DNA from: Nodosilinea sp. WJT8-NPBG4
GTDB lineage: Bacteria > Cyanobacteriota > Cyanobacteriia > Phormidesmidales > Phormidesmidaceae
DNA: 64,000 nt
Direction of reading: 5' to 3'
Assembly: GCA_019359285.1 (NCBI GenBank)
Contig: JAHHHQ010000058.1
Location: 1 to 64,000, forward strand
The notes beneath the pieces were generated by a model, which saw only the letters and a program-made list of their open reading frames with translations, ran no database searches and was not told the origin of the DNA. Positions 46,560 to 56,041 of this stretch are shown here, piece after piece. The position numbers were made by a program, and so were the translations under genes. Numbering within the stretch: the stretch's first letter is position 1; every line of letters starts with the position of its first letter.

Positions 46560-47258
46560 ATGGCCGATCTCGTCGTCAACTACTCCCTCGCCAGCGCCAC
46601 CACCCTCGCCAACCCCGACGGCACCCTGCCCGCCATTCTCACTAACTCCACCGAAGCCGCCGGGCCAGGCGCAACCACCCTTGGCACCCTCGACAAAGCC
46701 CTCCACTTCGACACCGGGGCCTCCATTCAAACCACCCTGTCGCCAGAGGCCATTACCCCCAACCGCTTCTGCATTCGCGTCGCCTTTTCGGCCAACGGGC
46801 CAGTCACCACCCGGCAAAACCTGGTCGAGTCGACTGCCCTACCCTTTGCGATGTTTTTAGAGCCCGGCAGCGCCGCCGATCGCTTCAATCTGGTCGTTGC
46901 CGTGGCCAATAGCCAGGTCGACTGGGCGATCGCCCACACCACCAACCGCGTTGCCCTCACCCTCAACACCTGGTATGTCGTCAGCCTCGTCTACGATCTC
47001 AACACCCTCGCCCTCATAGTCGATGGCACCGTCCACGCCGTCACCGCCTTCCCCAACGGCGGCCTCCAGGAAGGCACTGGCGACAAACTGTGGATTGGCG
47101 CCTGGGTCGATGGCCTGCGCTGGTCCTTTAAGGGCGACATTGCCGCCGTGCAGGTCTACAGCGCTCGAAACCACCCTCGACGCCAAGCGCTCTACCCCCG
47201 AGTGGTTTCTCACCCACAAACACAACGCGATTCGGCCTACGCTCAACCTCGGCAATAA
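46560..47258 (+). CDS. LamG-type lectin domain, N-terminal part of a frameshifted LamG-LGFP protein
   Basis: Start ATG 46560 with AAGGAG 9 nt upstream; no signal peptide (ADLVVNYSLASATTLANPDG). Residues 1-200 form a concanavalin-like LamG fold: LDKALHFDTGASIQTTLSPE, LNTWYVVSLVYDLNTLALIV, KLWIGAWVDGLRWSFKGDIA, AVQVYSA. Homology ends at VQVYSA (about 47163); the remaining 30 codons to the stop at 47258 are out of frame. The downstream frame takes over at once with LETTLDAKRSTPEW. One base too many, or two missing, would restore a single ~1170-residue product. Either a real disruption or a sequencing error. Confidence 0.75.
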   Translation: MADLVVNYSLASATTLANPDGTLPAILTNSTEAAGPGATTLGTLDKALHFDTGASIQTTLSPEAITPNRFCIRVAFSANGPVTTRQNLVESTALPFAMFLEPGSAADRFNLVVAVANSQVDWAIAHTTNRVALTLNTWYVVSLVYDLNTLALIVDGTVHAVTAFPNGGLQEGTGDKLWIGAWVDGLRWSFKGDIAAVQVYSARNHPRRQALYPRVVSHPQTQRDSAYAQPRQ

Positions 47259-50073
47259 AGTCTCAGACTTTTACTTCGACAGTGCCATCTCCAGCTACGT
47301 GCAGCCCTTCGAAGGTGGCCTGATTTCCTACACCGCCACCCACGGCGTCGCCTTTGAAATGCACGGCTCTATCCACGCTCTCTACCAGGGCGACTCAAAC
47401 CTGCGCCGCAACCTCGGGGCTCCCGCCAGCGACGAAATCAACGGTCGCCGGGCCGGGTCGCGCAAGAGTGTCTTTGCCCAGGGCTGCATTTACTGGTCGC
47501 CCCAAACTGGTGCAGTGCCCGTGCTCGGTCGCCTCTACCTCGACTACGAAATGCTGGGCGAAGGGGCCAGTGCGATCGGTCTGCCCACCACCGCCCAAAC
47601 CACCGTGCCTGGTGGCGTTATGCAGCAGTTTCAGGGGGGCCGCATGTATTACCGCAGCGGGGCCTCCAATGCCTTTGAGGTGCACGGCTCCATTCTCGGC
47701 AAGTACGACGCCACCTGGGGCGTCACCCGCTGGGGCTTCCCCGTCAGCCACGAGAGCGACGTGCGCCGCGACAGTCAGGTGATCGGCAAAGTTAGCCACT
47801 TTGAGAGCTGCACGATTTATTGGAGCGGGGCCACCGGCGCCCACATTATCTATGGCGACATTCGCCGCAAATACCTCGAAGCGGGCGGTCCCCAGGGGGC
47901 GTTGGGCTTCCCCACTTCGTCAGAAGAAGACATCCCCGGTGTGTCTGGCCCCGCCCGCTACAACACCTTTCAGCAGGGCAGCATTCTCTGGTTTAACGGC
48001 CAGCTCCATGTCTGCTACCCCTTCCGGTTCTTCATTGGCCGGGTCGACACCAAAGAAGAAGACCGCGACTTTCTCGATGTCGATGGCCAAAACGACCTCT
48101 ACTGCCGCATTGCCATCACCGTGAATGGCCACCGCGTTTATGACAAGAAACTGCCCGAGGGCGACAAGCACTTCAGCAGCGCCAACATCAAAGACGTTAA
48201 CTTCAACGTGCCCTACGCGGTGCTGCCCGGCGACCCCAACCTCAACGTGCAGTTCCAGGTCGAAATTTGGGAGTGCGACTCGGGCAACCTGTTCGGCGGC
48301 GACGATGACTTGCTGGGCCGCTTCACCAAAGACCTCAACATTCGCAACGCCTGGGGCCTGCGCGACAACGCCAACGGCATCTTTAGGGCCAGCAACTTTG
48401 GCCCTTGGATGAACTTTATGGACTGGTCGATTAAGCCCCAGCTGGGGGCCAATACGCCTCTCGACTTCTTCTCGGCCATCAACCGGGGCACCCCCACCGT
48501 CGATTTTCGAGAATACGCTGCCGCCTTTGGCGATGTCGACCCCGACTGGGAGCTTGACTTTGGCCTAATCGACGACGGCCTCAAGGCGCTGTTCTACGAG
48601 CTGGTGGTGAAGGGCGTCGCTGCCGGAGGCAACTGCTTTGGCATGGCCACCGAGGCCATCTACGCCTACAAAGACATGAGCCGCCTCAGCCGCCCCCTCA
48701 GCCGCTTTAGCAACTGGGCCGAGGTCGAGAACGACTTTAACGTGCGCCACGCTTATCAGGTGGGGGCCGATGCGGTCTGGTGGTTTGTGGGCCAGTTCCT
48801 CAGCGGCAAAACCCACAACCCAGTCAGCGTCTTTAACGACACCTGGGATGCCCATAACCGGGGCCTCAACCCTGTGATTTGCCTATCGCAAAACTATGAC
48901 TTTAGCGGTGCACCCCACTGCATCACCCCGATCGCTTGGCGCAACACCGGCAGTGAAATGCAGATCGATGTGTTTGACCCCAACTCGGGCAGCAGCATCC
49001 GGCGCATTGTCATCGACCCGGCTCACAACACCTTCCGCTACGAGAATGGCCGGGTTTACGAAGGCGGTGAATGGAGCGGGGGCCGCCTGCACTACATGCC
49101 CTTCTCGGTGCTCAACCACCGCCAGCGGACACCCGTTTGGGATGCGATTATGCTGCTGCTGGGCGGCGTGGTGCTGATTTTGGGCGATAGCGCCGAAACC
49201 CTCAGCCTCACCGACGAAAACGGCAATAACCTTAACGCCTTCAAAGACACCTCCCGCAAAGTCGAGAACCTGTCCGGCAAGTTTGTGCCCTTCCCTGGCT
49301 TCTTCGGCAACAACCCGATTAAAGGCGAGCTGCTGTTGGGTATGCGACCAAAGCGATCGCGCTTGATTCCTCTCGACAACGTGCTGCTCGATTCGGTGCA
49401 GCTCAACAACGTCAGCAACCTGGGCCGCAACTTGGGTACGACGCTGTCTACTAACGTTAACCCCAACCTCAATGTCGACCTCGGAGCGGCTCGATTCCGC
49501 GATCGCGCCGTGCTTGACGCCATCCAGCGCGTGCAGCAGCCCACCGACCTCGACAGCTGGGTGCACACCCTGCAAGGGGTTAACGCTGGCCGGTTGCAGT
49601 ATTACTTAAAGCGTCCGCTTCAGGCGCTGCAAGTGGGGGGTGCCATTCGGCCCAGCGATCGCATCACCATGACGGCCGCCCGTCTGCAAACCGTCGATAA
49701 CGAGTTCAAAGTTGTGGCCCAAAACGCCAACACTTACACGCTATCGGCAGTGTCTAAACTTGGGGCCGGCCGCGACTTCGTCAAAGTCACCGTCGAGAAC
49801 GTGCCCGCCGAGGCCAACCAAGAGCTGAAGATCAACCTCCAGCCTGGCCTCAACACGATGGATGTAGTCTCTAACGGTGCCCCCTTTAACGCCACCGTCA
49901 CCTACGAAGGGCGCGTCAACGACAAACCCCTCCGCAGTCAATACACCGTCCCCATGGCCCAAGGCATGCGGCTCACCGCCCCCAACCTCGAAGACGTAGG
50001 CACCCTCAAGGTCAGCGGCATCGAGCGCATCCTGGGCGAAGTGCGCGCTACCCAGCTAATTCAGGGGCAATAG
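47164..50073 (+). CDS. LGFP-repeat protein with cysteine-peptidase-like domain (continuation of the LamG gene)
   Basis: About 969 residues in the frame that continues the LamG part. LGFP-type repeats come first: LRRNLGAPASDEI, SAIGLPTTAQTTVPGGVMQQ, TRWGFPVSHESDVRRD and GALGFPTSSEEDIPG, each with a QGxxYW/ILWF strand; these are cell-wall-associated repeats best known from actinobacteria. A beta-rich C2-like region follows. Then comes GGNCFGMATEAIYAYKDM, GAPHCITPIAW and DVFDPNSG, a plausible Cys-His-Asp set of a papain-like fold (inference). A hydrophobic stretch VWDAIMLLLGGVVLILG lies beyond, and the C-terminus is Asn-rich and beta-rich. No signal peptide, so cell location is unclear. Confidence 0.75.
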   Translation, partial: LETTLDAKRSTPEWFLTHKHNAIRPTLNLGNKVSDFYFDSAISSYVQPFEGGLISYTATHGVAFEMHGSIHALYQGDSNLRRNLGAPASDEINGRRAGSRKSVFAQGCIYWSPQTGAVPVLGRLYLDYEMLGEGASAIGLPTTAQTTVPGGVMQQFQGGRMYYRSGASNAFEVHGSILGKYDATWGVTRWGFPVSHESDVRRDSQVIGKVSHFESCTIYWSGATGAHIIYGDIRRKYLEAGGPQGALGFPTSSEEDIPGVSGPARYNTFQQGSILWFNGQLHVCYPFRFFIGRVDTKEEDRDFLDVDGQNDLYCRIAITVNGHRVYDKKLPEGDKHFSSANIKDVNFNVPYAVLPGDPNLNVQFQVEIWECDSGNLFGGDDDLLGRFTKDLNIRNAWGLRDNANGIFRASNFGPWMNFMDWSIKPQLGANTPLDFFSAINRGTPTVDFREYAAAFGDVDPDWELDFGLIDDGLKALFYELVVKGVAAGGNCFGMATEAIYAYKDMSRLSRPLSRFSNWAEVENDFNVRHAYQVGADAVWWFVGQFLSGKTHNPVSVFNDTWDAHNRGLNPVICLSQNYDFSGAPHCITPIAWRNTGSEMQIDVFDPNSGSSIRRIVIDPAHNTFRYENGRVYEGGEWSGGRLHYMPFSVLNHRQRTPVWDAIMLLLGGVVLILGDSAETLSLTDENGNNLNAFKDTSRKVENLSGKFVPFPGFFGNNPIKGELLLGMRPKRSRLIPLDNVLLDSVQLNNVSNLGRNLGTTLSTNVNPNLNVDLGAARFRDRAVLDAIQRVQQPTDLDSWVHTLQGVNAGRLQYYLKRPLQALQVGGAIRPSDRITMTAARLQTVDNEFKVVAQNANTYTLSAVSKLGAGRDFVKVTVENVPAEANQELKINLQPGLNTMDVVSNGAPFNATVTYEGRVNDKPLRSQYTVPMAQGMRLTAPNLEDVGTLKVSGIERILGEVRATQLIQGQ

Positions 50074-50284
50074 GGCTGCTCAAGGTTTGCTTCAAAGGAA
50101 ATTAGATACCTGCTGATCTCCTTCTGCCCCTTAAAGAAAGGGTTAAGAAGGGCCTTCAAAACTCCAGGAACAGCGATGGCTAATTTAACCATCGCTTTTT
50201 TCTTAAATAAAACTCACAGCAAGCAAACGTCGATGGCAAAGCCCTTGCTGACCCACCCTGCGGGAAGCAAGCTACATCCCCTAG

Positions 50285-50355
50285 CCCCTTCTCCCAGATT
50301 GGGAGAAGGGGAGCCGGAATGGCTCAAAGCCCCTCTCCCAAAATTGGGAGAGGGG
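50285..50355. repeat. CCCCTTCTCCC/GGGAGAAGGGG palindromic repeats
   Basis: CCCCTTCTCCC-AGATT-GGGAGAAGGGG (50285-50311) and CCCCTCTCCC-AAAATT-GGGAGAGGGG (50330-50355), the same family as 46136-46345. Confidence 0.8.
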
Positions 50356-50425
50356 TTTGGGGAGAGAGCAGAGAGGAATATCGCCGCTGCGCTTAAATAG
50401 AGAATCCTGCCCTCCACAAAATGCA

Positions 50426-51265
50426 ATGGCCGCCGAAACGGAATTTGCCCAATTGTGGCAGTCCAGCCTGCCTGGCGTTGAGCTGTTCAATGCCCAGCTC
50501 TATCACCACACCTTTGCCAAGCACATGCACGAGGCCTACACCATTGGCTTCACCCATGTGGGCCTAGGCGGCTTTTTCTACCGAGGTGGTCATCACTATG
50601 CTCAACCCGGCAGCTTCAAACTGATTCATCCGGGCGAAGTGCATACCGGGCAGGTGCAGGCTGAGGCCGGCTGGGGCTTTCGCAACCTCTACATCAGCGT
50701 GCCAAAAATGCAGCAGATTTTGGCTCAGCTAGAGTGTCCGGGGCTGCCCTACTTTGCGATCGCCTTACAGACCAGCACCGATGCCGTTGGGCAGGCGATG
50801 TTTAGCCGATTGTTTGTCGCCCTTAGTCAGCCCACGCTTCAGCTAGAGCGAGACTCTCTGCTGCTGGAGTTGATGGCCTATTTAATTGATCGCTATGGCG
50901 ATCGAAAGCGCCGATGGCAGCGGCCAGAGCCTAACAGCGCTTTGGCCCAAGTGCAAACCTACTTAGAAACCCACTACGCCGACAATATTTCTATCGACAC
51001 CCTGGCGCGGCTGGTGGGGCTGAGCCCTTTCTATTTAATTCGCAGCTTTCGGCAGCAGGTGGGGTTGCCGCCCCACAGCTATCAGCGCCACTGGCAGTTA
51101 GTGCAGGCTAAGCGATCGCTCCATACCAACCAATCGATCGCTGATATTGCGATCGCCCACGGCTTCTACGACCAAAGCCACCTCAACCGTGTCTTCAAGC
51201 AGACCTTTGGCGTCACCCCCGGCCAATACCGTCAGGGCAATTCTGTCCAAGACTACGGCTTCTGA
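50426..51265 (+). CDS. AraC-family transcriptional regulator upstream of benE
   Basis: About 279 residues from ATG 50426; an in-frame codon at 50357 would translate repeat DNA. An AraC-type arabinose-binding-like sensing domain (HTFAKHMHEAYTIGFTHVGL, LIHPGEVHTGQVQ) precedes two helix-turn-helix motifs: ISIDTLARLVGLSPFYLIRS and IADIAIAHGFYDQSHLNRVF, ending QTFGVTPGQYRQ. It reads into benE 143 bp downstream on the same strand, so it probably regulates that transporter. This fold (AraC_binding plus HTH_18) is common next to amino-acid or aromatic transporters. Confidence 0.92.
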   Translation: MAAETEFAQLWQSSLPGVELFNAQLYHHTFAKHMHEAYTIGFTHVGLGGFFYRGGHHYAQPGSFKLIHPGEVHTGQVQAEAGWGFRNLYISVPKMQQILAQLECPGLPYFAIALQTSTDAVGQAMFSRLFVALSQPTLQLERDSLLLELMAYLIDRYGDRKRRWQRPEPNSALAQVQTYLETHYADNISIDTLARLVGLSPFYLIRSFRQQVGLPPHSYQRHWQLVQAKRSLHTNQSIADIAIAHGFYDQSHLNRVFKQTFGVTPGQYRQGNSVQDYGF

Positions 51266-51325
51266 GCCTCGGTAGGCTGGCTATGCAATCCGAATTCAAA
51301 GACTTCAATTGGAAGTAAATACCTC

Positions 51326-51353
51326 GTAGGGGTACAGCTTGCTGCACCCCTAC
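51326..51353. repeat. Palindromic repeat GTAGGGGTACAGC...GCACCCCTAC
   Basis: GTAGGGGTACAGC-TT-GCTGCACCCCTAC, one mismatch, between the AraC gene and benE. Same outer arms as copies at 16050, 18911 and 58391. Confidence 0.75.
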
Positions 51354-51408
51354 AAACACAAGAATAACAAACAGAATTCGGCGGAAGATCTACCTTTGGG
51401 CGAAAAAT

Positions 51409-52584
51409 ATGGTGGCTAAAGGTATATTCAACGACATTTCTCTCTCAGCGATCATTGCGGGTTTTGTCACCGTGCTAGTCGGCTTCACCAGTTCAGTGGT
51501 GATTGTGTTCCAGGCTGCCCAAGCACTCAATGCCACCCCAGCAGAAATTGCCTCCTGGATGTGGGCCTTGGGACTAGGCATGGGCCTCACCTGCATTGGC
51601 CTTTCCCTGCGCTACCGCGCCCCCGTCGTCACCGCCTGGTCTACCCCTGGCGCTGCCCTGCTGATTACCTCCGCTGCGGGGGTGCCCATGACCGAAGCGA
51701 TCGGGGCCTTTCTGGTATCCGGGGTGCTGATTACCCTGGCTGGGTTCACCGGCTGGTTTGAGCGGCTGATAAACCGCATTCCCCTATCTTTGGCGGCGGG
51801 CATGCTGGCCGGGGTACTGCTGCGCTTTGGGCTAGATGTATTCACCGCCATGCAGACCCAGTTTGCGATGACCTTTGCCATGTTTTGCACCTACCTGGCA
51901 ATGCGCCGAGCAAAACCTCGCTATGCCGTGGTGGCAGCGCTGGTGGTGGGGATGGCGATCGCTGCCCTGCAAAACATGATCCAGTTCGACACCGTTACCC
52001 TACAACTGGCCCGCCCCGTTTTGATCACCCCGCAGTTCTCCCTAGGGGCCATCATCGGTGTCGCCCTGCCACTGTTTATGGTCACCATGGCCTCCCAAAA
52101 CATACCGGGAGTCGCCGTGCTGCGGGCATCTGGCTACGCCTCAGTCCCCATCTCTCCCATCATCGGCTGGACGGGGGCAGCGACGGTAATCCTCGCGCCC
52201 TTTGGAGGCTTTGCGCTGAATTTAGCCGCCATCACCGCCGCCATCTGCATGGGGCGCGAAGCCCATGAAGACCCTAATAAACGGTATGTAGCGGCGATCG
52301 CCGCTGGCTTCTTCTACCTACTCATCGGCTTTTTTGGTGCCACCGTCGGCGCAGTATTTGCCGCCTTTCCCCAGGAGCTAGTATTGGCGATCGCCGGCCT
52401 AGCCCTGCTCGGCACCATCGGCAACGGTCTCTTCACCGCCCTGCATGACGAAACCCAGCGCGAACCGGCCCTGATTACCTTCCTTGTCACCGCCTCCGGT
52501 GTCACCCTCTTTGGCATCGGCTCCGCCTTCTGGGGCCTCATCGCTGGAATCCTCGCCCTCCTCCTGACCACCAAACGCACCTAA
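51409..52584 (+). CDS. benE: BenE-family benzoate/H+ symporter
   Basis: 391 residues with about eleven to twelve hydrophobic segments. Family signatures: ISLSAIIAGFVTVLVGFTSS, VVTAWSTPGAALL, ALPLFMVTMASQNIPGVAVL and APFGGFALNLAAITAAICMG. BenE proteins import benzoate with protons across the plasma membrane. No benzoate-degradation genes are in the window, so the true substrate in this cyanobacterium is open. Start chosen at the ATG 51409. The preceding AraC-type gene is the likely regulator. Confidence 0.92.
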   Translation: MVAKGIFNDISLSAIIAGFVTVLVGFTSSVVIVFQAAQALNATPAEIASWMWALGLGMGLTCIGLSLRYRAPVVTAWSTPGAALLITSAAGVPMTEAIGAFLVSGVLITLAGFTGWFERLINRIPLSLAAGMLAGVLLRFGLDVFTAMQTQFAMTFAMFCTYLAMRRAKPRYAVVAALVVGMAIAALQNMIQFDTVTLQLARPVLITPQFSLGAIIGVALPLFMVTMASQNIPGVAVLRASGYASVPISPIIGWTGAATVILAPFGGFALNLAAITAAICMGREAHEDPNKRYVAAIAAGFFYLLIGFFGATVGAVFAAFPQELVLAIAGLALLGTIGNGLFTALHDETQREPALITFLVTASGVTLFGIGSAFWGLIAGILALLLTTKRT

Positions 52585-52632
52585 AACTATCCTTACCCTC
52601 CTACTCTCCCACCCTCTTACCCTCCCACTCCC

Positions 52633-53328
52633 CTACCCCCTCACCCGCCGCCGCTCAAACTCTCGCAGTCGCCGCTCAAACTGCTGCCAGTGACCATCCA
52701 TATCGTCCAGCGAAACTTCAAACAACTGGGCCGGTTGATCCGTAAGGGCGATCGCCACCAGCCCCTTTTGCACCGTCAACCCAAAGTCTGCATAGACCTG
52801 ATGCGCCGCCTGCCGATAGGCCGCAATCTGCAAAAAATAATCTCCCAACCATTGGGGTTGCTTGGGCCGCAAGGCCGTCTTCCAGTCGCACAGGTGCAAC
52901 TCACCCTTCACCACCACCAGCGCATCTGGAATGCCCACAAAACCCGCCGGGTGCCACACCGCTCCTTCCACCAGCAGCACCTCATCTACCTGGTCAAGCA
53001 CCGGCAAAATCGACTCCCAATAGCCCACCAAATCAGCCGGAATTTCTACCGTTGCGCTGTTGAGGTAGGCCGCAATCTGTTTGTGCAGCCGCGTACCCGC
53101 CGAAGATGCCTTGCCCGAAATTTGTTGGGCTGATTCAATTCCAACCCGCTGCCGCCAGCGCTGCAGGGCCTCACGCGATTCCTGAGGTTTGGTAGCCGAC
53201 AACACGGTGGTCACACCGGGATAGCAGCACCCCTCCACCTCGTAGAGCATTTTGCGTTGGCCCCGCCCGGCCTCTTGGCCATCGCGGCGCACCCGTTTAG
53301 CCACATAGCGAGGAAGCTGATGCACCAT
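52633..53328 (-). CDS. PD-(D/E)XK nuclease superfamily protein, MGME1-like
   Basis: 231 residues. YPGVTTVLSATKPQESREAL resembles the start of MGME1/Cas4-like exonucleases; SAGTRLHKQIAAYL carries the conserved Gly-Thr-x-x-His. The catalytic core is EGAVWHPAGFVGIPDALVVV and ELHLCDWKTA, giving D (GIPD) and D-x-K (CDWK), then a Gln/Tyr helix (DYFLQIAAYRQAAHQ). Likely a metal-dependent DNA exonuclease acting in repair. Single gene, with no recB/addA-like partner nearby. Confidence 0.85.
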   Translation of the reverse strand: MVHQLPRYVAKRVRRDGQEAGRGQRKMLYEVEGCCYPGVTTVLSATKPQESREALQRWRQRVGIESAQQISGKASSAGTRLHKQIAAYLNSATVEIPADLVGYWESILPVLDQVDEVLLVEGAVWHPAGFVGIPDALVVVKGELHLCDWKTALRPKQPQWLGDYFLQIAAYRQAAHQVYADFGLTVQKGLVAIALTDQPAQLFEVSLDDMDGHWQQFERRLREFERRRVRG

Positions 53329-53655
53329 AGTTCACTTAGTAATGACGCTGAAATTGTAGCCACCAACTCGCCTTTCACGAGAGCAGGATATCATCTCAAG
53401 TCTCACGACGCTTCCTGCAAGACTAAAGAAAAGCTGCGTTGGTCTCAAAATAAGACAAACTCATTTTGACAGAACGGGGTGAGAATCAGGTGTGAGCTAC
53501 AGCAGGTGAATCTAGGGCAGGACAGCCTAAACGGGTGTCTCTAGACTAGAGACACCTGCACAAGTTTATTGCGCGATCGCCTGTGTTAGAAAACCAGCAG
53601 CGATCGCACTAGCTCAAACGCATCCTTGGGAAGGCTTTTGTGCAAACCCTGACGC
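53329..53655. repeat. 327-bp intergenic region with GAGAC motifs and a palindrome
   Basis: TCTCAAGTCTCACG (53394), GCAAGACTAAAG (53417) and GGTCTCAAAATAAGACAAAC (53441) repeat the motif seen near 21090 and 31640-31896. GGTGTCTCTAG-A-CTAGAGACACC (53534-53556) is a perfect 11-bp-arm palindrome. No gene seen. Confidence 0.5.
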
Positions 53656-53904
53656 TTAGATTTCTAAGCCTTTTTTGGTTTGTTTAAGCTGCTTATACAG
53701 CGACCTAATTTGCTCAAAAGCCTCATCCGGCGAGAGCTTGCCGCCAGTTTGTAACCCTGAAATGTAGCCTACCCTGTTGGCAAACTCTTGTAGGTTGGCG
53801 TTAAAAACAAGCTGTTGAGGCGAAAACGTACCGTAGTAAGAGCTTTTTGGAGAAATGAATTGATCCAGATCGCGTCGATTGTTAGTAGAGCCAGAATAGG
53901 ACAT
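53656..53904 (-). CDS. Small conserved cyanobacterial protein, 82 aa
   Basis: 82 residues: NRRDLDQFISPKSSYYGTFS, then PQQLVFNANLQEFANRVGYI, LQTGGKLSPDEAFEQIRSLY and KQLKQTKKGLEI. The pattern (short disordered start, 'YxGxFxPxxLxFNANLQEFAxRVxYI', acidic-basic helix) is one I associate with a conserved cyanobacterial protein of unknown function (DUF7219-like, low certainty). No membrane or enzymatic signature. It follows a GAGAC-rich spacer and precedes trmFO on the same strand with 130 bp between. Confidence 0.75.
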   Translation of the reverse strand: MSYSGSTNNRRDLDQFISPKSSYYGTFSPQQLVFNANLQEFANRVGYISGLQTGGKLSPDEAFEQIRSLYKQLKQTKKGLEI

Positions 53905-54034
53905 AGGGCATAAATAACCTTCTCTTAAACAAACCTGAATTTTCCTTTAATCTAGACACGATAGCCTAGCCCCTCAGGTTTTTGCAACGAAGATTATTGC
54001 AAATCTACCCTTGGAACTAGAGCTACGGCCCCGC

Positions 54035-55420
54035 TTAAGCCGTAGCCATCAGCGAACTCTGGACCAAATCAAGACCGTGCTCGCTGGCCCAGGTATGGAG
54101 ATCGTTAAAGGCGCGATCACGGTACTGTCCATAGCGTTCCCGTTTGTTGCGCACCTTCACCGGCAGCGGCGGCAAAATGCCAAAGTTGGGCGGCATCGGC
54201 TGAAAGTGCTTCGGCTCCGCCGAGGTAATAAAGTCAACCAGCGCTCCCAGCATCATTGTCACCGGCAAACTTAGCCGCTCTTGGCCCAGGGCCAGACGAA
54301 CCGCATTGGTTCCAGCGAGCCAGCCTCCGGCCACCGCCGCCGTATAGCCCTCAGTGCCCACCAGTTGCCCCGCCGCCAGCAGCGTGGGCCGCGCCTTAAA
54401 CTGCAGCGTGTTGTGCAGCAGCTCCGGCGAATTCAAAAACGTGTTGCGGTGCATCACGCCCATGCGCACAAACTCAGCGTTCTCCAAACCTGGAATCAGC
54501 CGAAACACCCGCGCCTGTTCGCCCCAGCGCAGGTTGGTTTGAAAGCCCACCATATTCCACAGCTGGCCGCTTTTGTCCTCCTGGCGTAGCTGCACCACGG
54601 CATAAGGTTTTTTACTCTTATTCTCTGGGTCTTTGAAATCGCCCAGGCGCGCGTCGAATAGACCCACCGGCTTGAGCGGGCCGTAGCGCATGGTGTCTTC
54701 GCCGCGCCGCGCCATTTCTTCAATCGGCAGACAGGCCTCAAAAAATTTGGCGGTTTCCCGCTCAAAGTCCTTGAGTTCGGCCTGTTCGGCGTTGCACAGC
54801 TCAGTCCAAAAGTGGAGGTACTGCTCTCGGTTCATGGGGCAGTTGAGGTAGGCGGCCTCACCGCGATCGTAGCGCGAGGCCATAAACGCCACCGACTGGT
54901 CGATGCTGTCACCCACCACAATGGGGCTAGCAGCATCAAAAAAGCTCATGTAGCCCTGGCCGGTGAACCGCTCTAGCTCCACCGACAGTGCGTCGCTGGT
55001 CAGGGGGCCGGTGGTCAGCACCACAATGCCGTCGTCGGGAATGCTCGTCACCTCGTCACGCCGCAGCTCAATCAGCGGGTGCCGCTCTAGGGTTTCGGTC
55101 AGGTCTTGGCTAAAGATGCCGCGATCGACCGCCAGGGCACCGCCTGCTGGCACCTGGTGCTGGTCGGCTTTGCCGATCACTACTGAGCCAAGCTGGCGCA
55201 GCTCTTCGTGGAGCAGACCCGAGGCGCGATCGCTTGCCATTGCCCCAAAAGAGTTGCTGCACACCAGCTCGGCCACATGCTCGCTGTGGTGCGCAGGGGA
55301 TTTTTTATGGGGACGCATTTCGTGCAGCACCACGGGCACCCCGGCCTGGGCAATCTGCCAGGCGGCCTCGGTACCGGCCAGCCCGCCGCCGATCACATGA
55401 ATGGGGTCTGGGGTTTGCAC
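54035..55420 (-). CDS. trmFO: Methylenetetrahydrofolate--tRNA-(uracil-5-)-methyltransferase
   Basis: 461 residues. [20 protein letters not shown] (FAD loop), [30 protein letters not shown] (conserved Cys), [20 protein letters not shown], and [20 protein letters not shown] are diagnostic of TrmFO. It makes 5-methyluridine at position 54 of tRNA using methylenetetrahydrofolate and FADH2. Length and ends are normal. A core gene; its upstream side is a prophage remnant. Confidence 0.96.
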   Translation of the reverse strand: MQTPDPIHVIGGGLAGTEAAWQIAQAGVPVVLHEMRPHKKSPAHHSEHVAELVCSNSFGAMASDRASGLLHEELRQLGSVVIGKADQHQVPAGGALAVDRGIFSQDLTETLERHPLIELRRDEVTSIPDDGIVVLTTGPLTSDALSVELERFTGQGYMSFFDAASPIVVGDSIDQSVAFMASRYDRGEAAYLNCPMNREQYLHFWTELCNAEQAELKDFERETAKFFEACLPIEEMARRGEDTMRYGPLKPVGLFDARLGDFKDPENKSKKPYAVVQLRQEDKSGQLWNMVGFQTNLRWGEQARVFRLIPGLENAEFVRMGVMHRNTFLNSPELLHNTLQFKARPTLLAAGQLVGTEGYTAAVAGGWLAGTNAVRLALGQERLSLPVTMMLGALVDFITSAEPKHFQPMPPNFGILPPLPVKVRNKRERYGQYRDRAFNDLHTWASEHGLDLVQSSLMATA

Positions 55421-55778
55421 TGCGTAGCCCTCAAAACTCAGCTTTTAGTGATCAAGTGCTTCTAGACCAGTCAACTAGATTAGCGACTTCTTCAACTCCT
55501 TATAGAGTAGCCTGCAAGTGTAGCCATGCAGTAGGCCCGATCGCTGGAAAAAGTTCTTACCGGCTGCTTTCCACTCGTCGCGCTTCTTCTCTAGTTCGAT
55601 CGCATGTCCGGTTTTTGTCGTCTTGGTTTCAATCTGGACGGTGGCCCACTGCCAGAACGTCACTCGACAGAACTTGCATCCCATCGGCTTCTTCTTCTCT
55701 GCATCTTTCCTAGACTTCTTTGGTCTTCGCTGCTTCGTCGGTGCTATGCCTCCGCTGGTGCCACTACGGGGCATGTCG

Positions 55779-56041
55779 ACGGCTGCGATGTGAGCGTTAG
55801 CACTCTCCAACATTGGAAGGAGCAACCAGCGATCGCCACGGCTTACCGAAAGGGCAGAATTGAAGCAACGAGCAACATCGCCGAGTGCCTGTATACCCTG
55901 GCTTTCGGCAGCGATGTAGCCTCCTGCATTTTCTGGTTGAAGGCTCAAGCTGGTTGGAGCGATCGCCCCCAACCGGAAGCAACGGCCCAAGCTGAGGTTC
56001 ACATTTACCTGCCGGACAATGGGCGCGGTGTCCCTGCCTAA
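55779..56041 (+). pseudogene. Phage terminase small subunit remnant
   Basis: The frame reads VSVSTLQHWKEQPAIATAYR, then KGRIEATSNIAECLYTLAFG, CIFWLKAQAGWSDRPQPEAT, and ends at 56041. A start within a helix-turn-helix, a helical middle and the LYxxAxG...xxFWLKxQxGW block resemble small terminase subunits of tailed phages. The N-terminal part is not recognisable in this frame and no suitable start exists, so it is likely truncated. A terminase large-subunit fragment follows 840 bp later. Confidence 0.55.
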
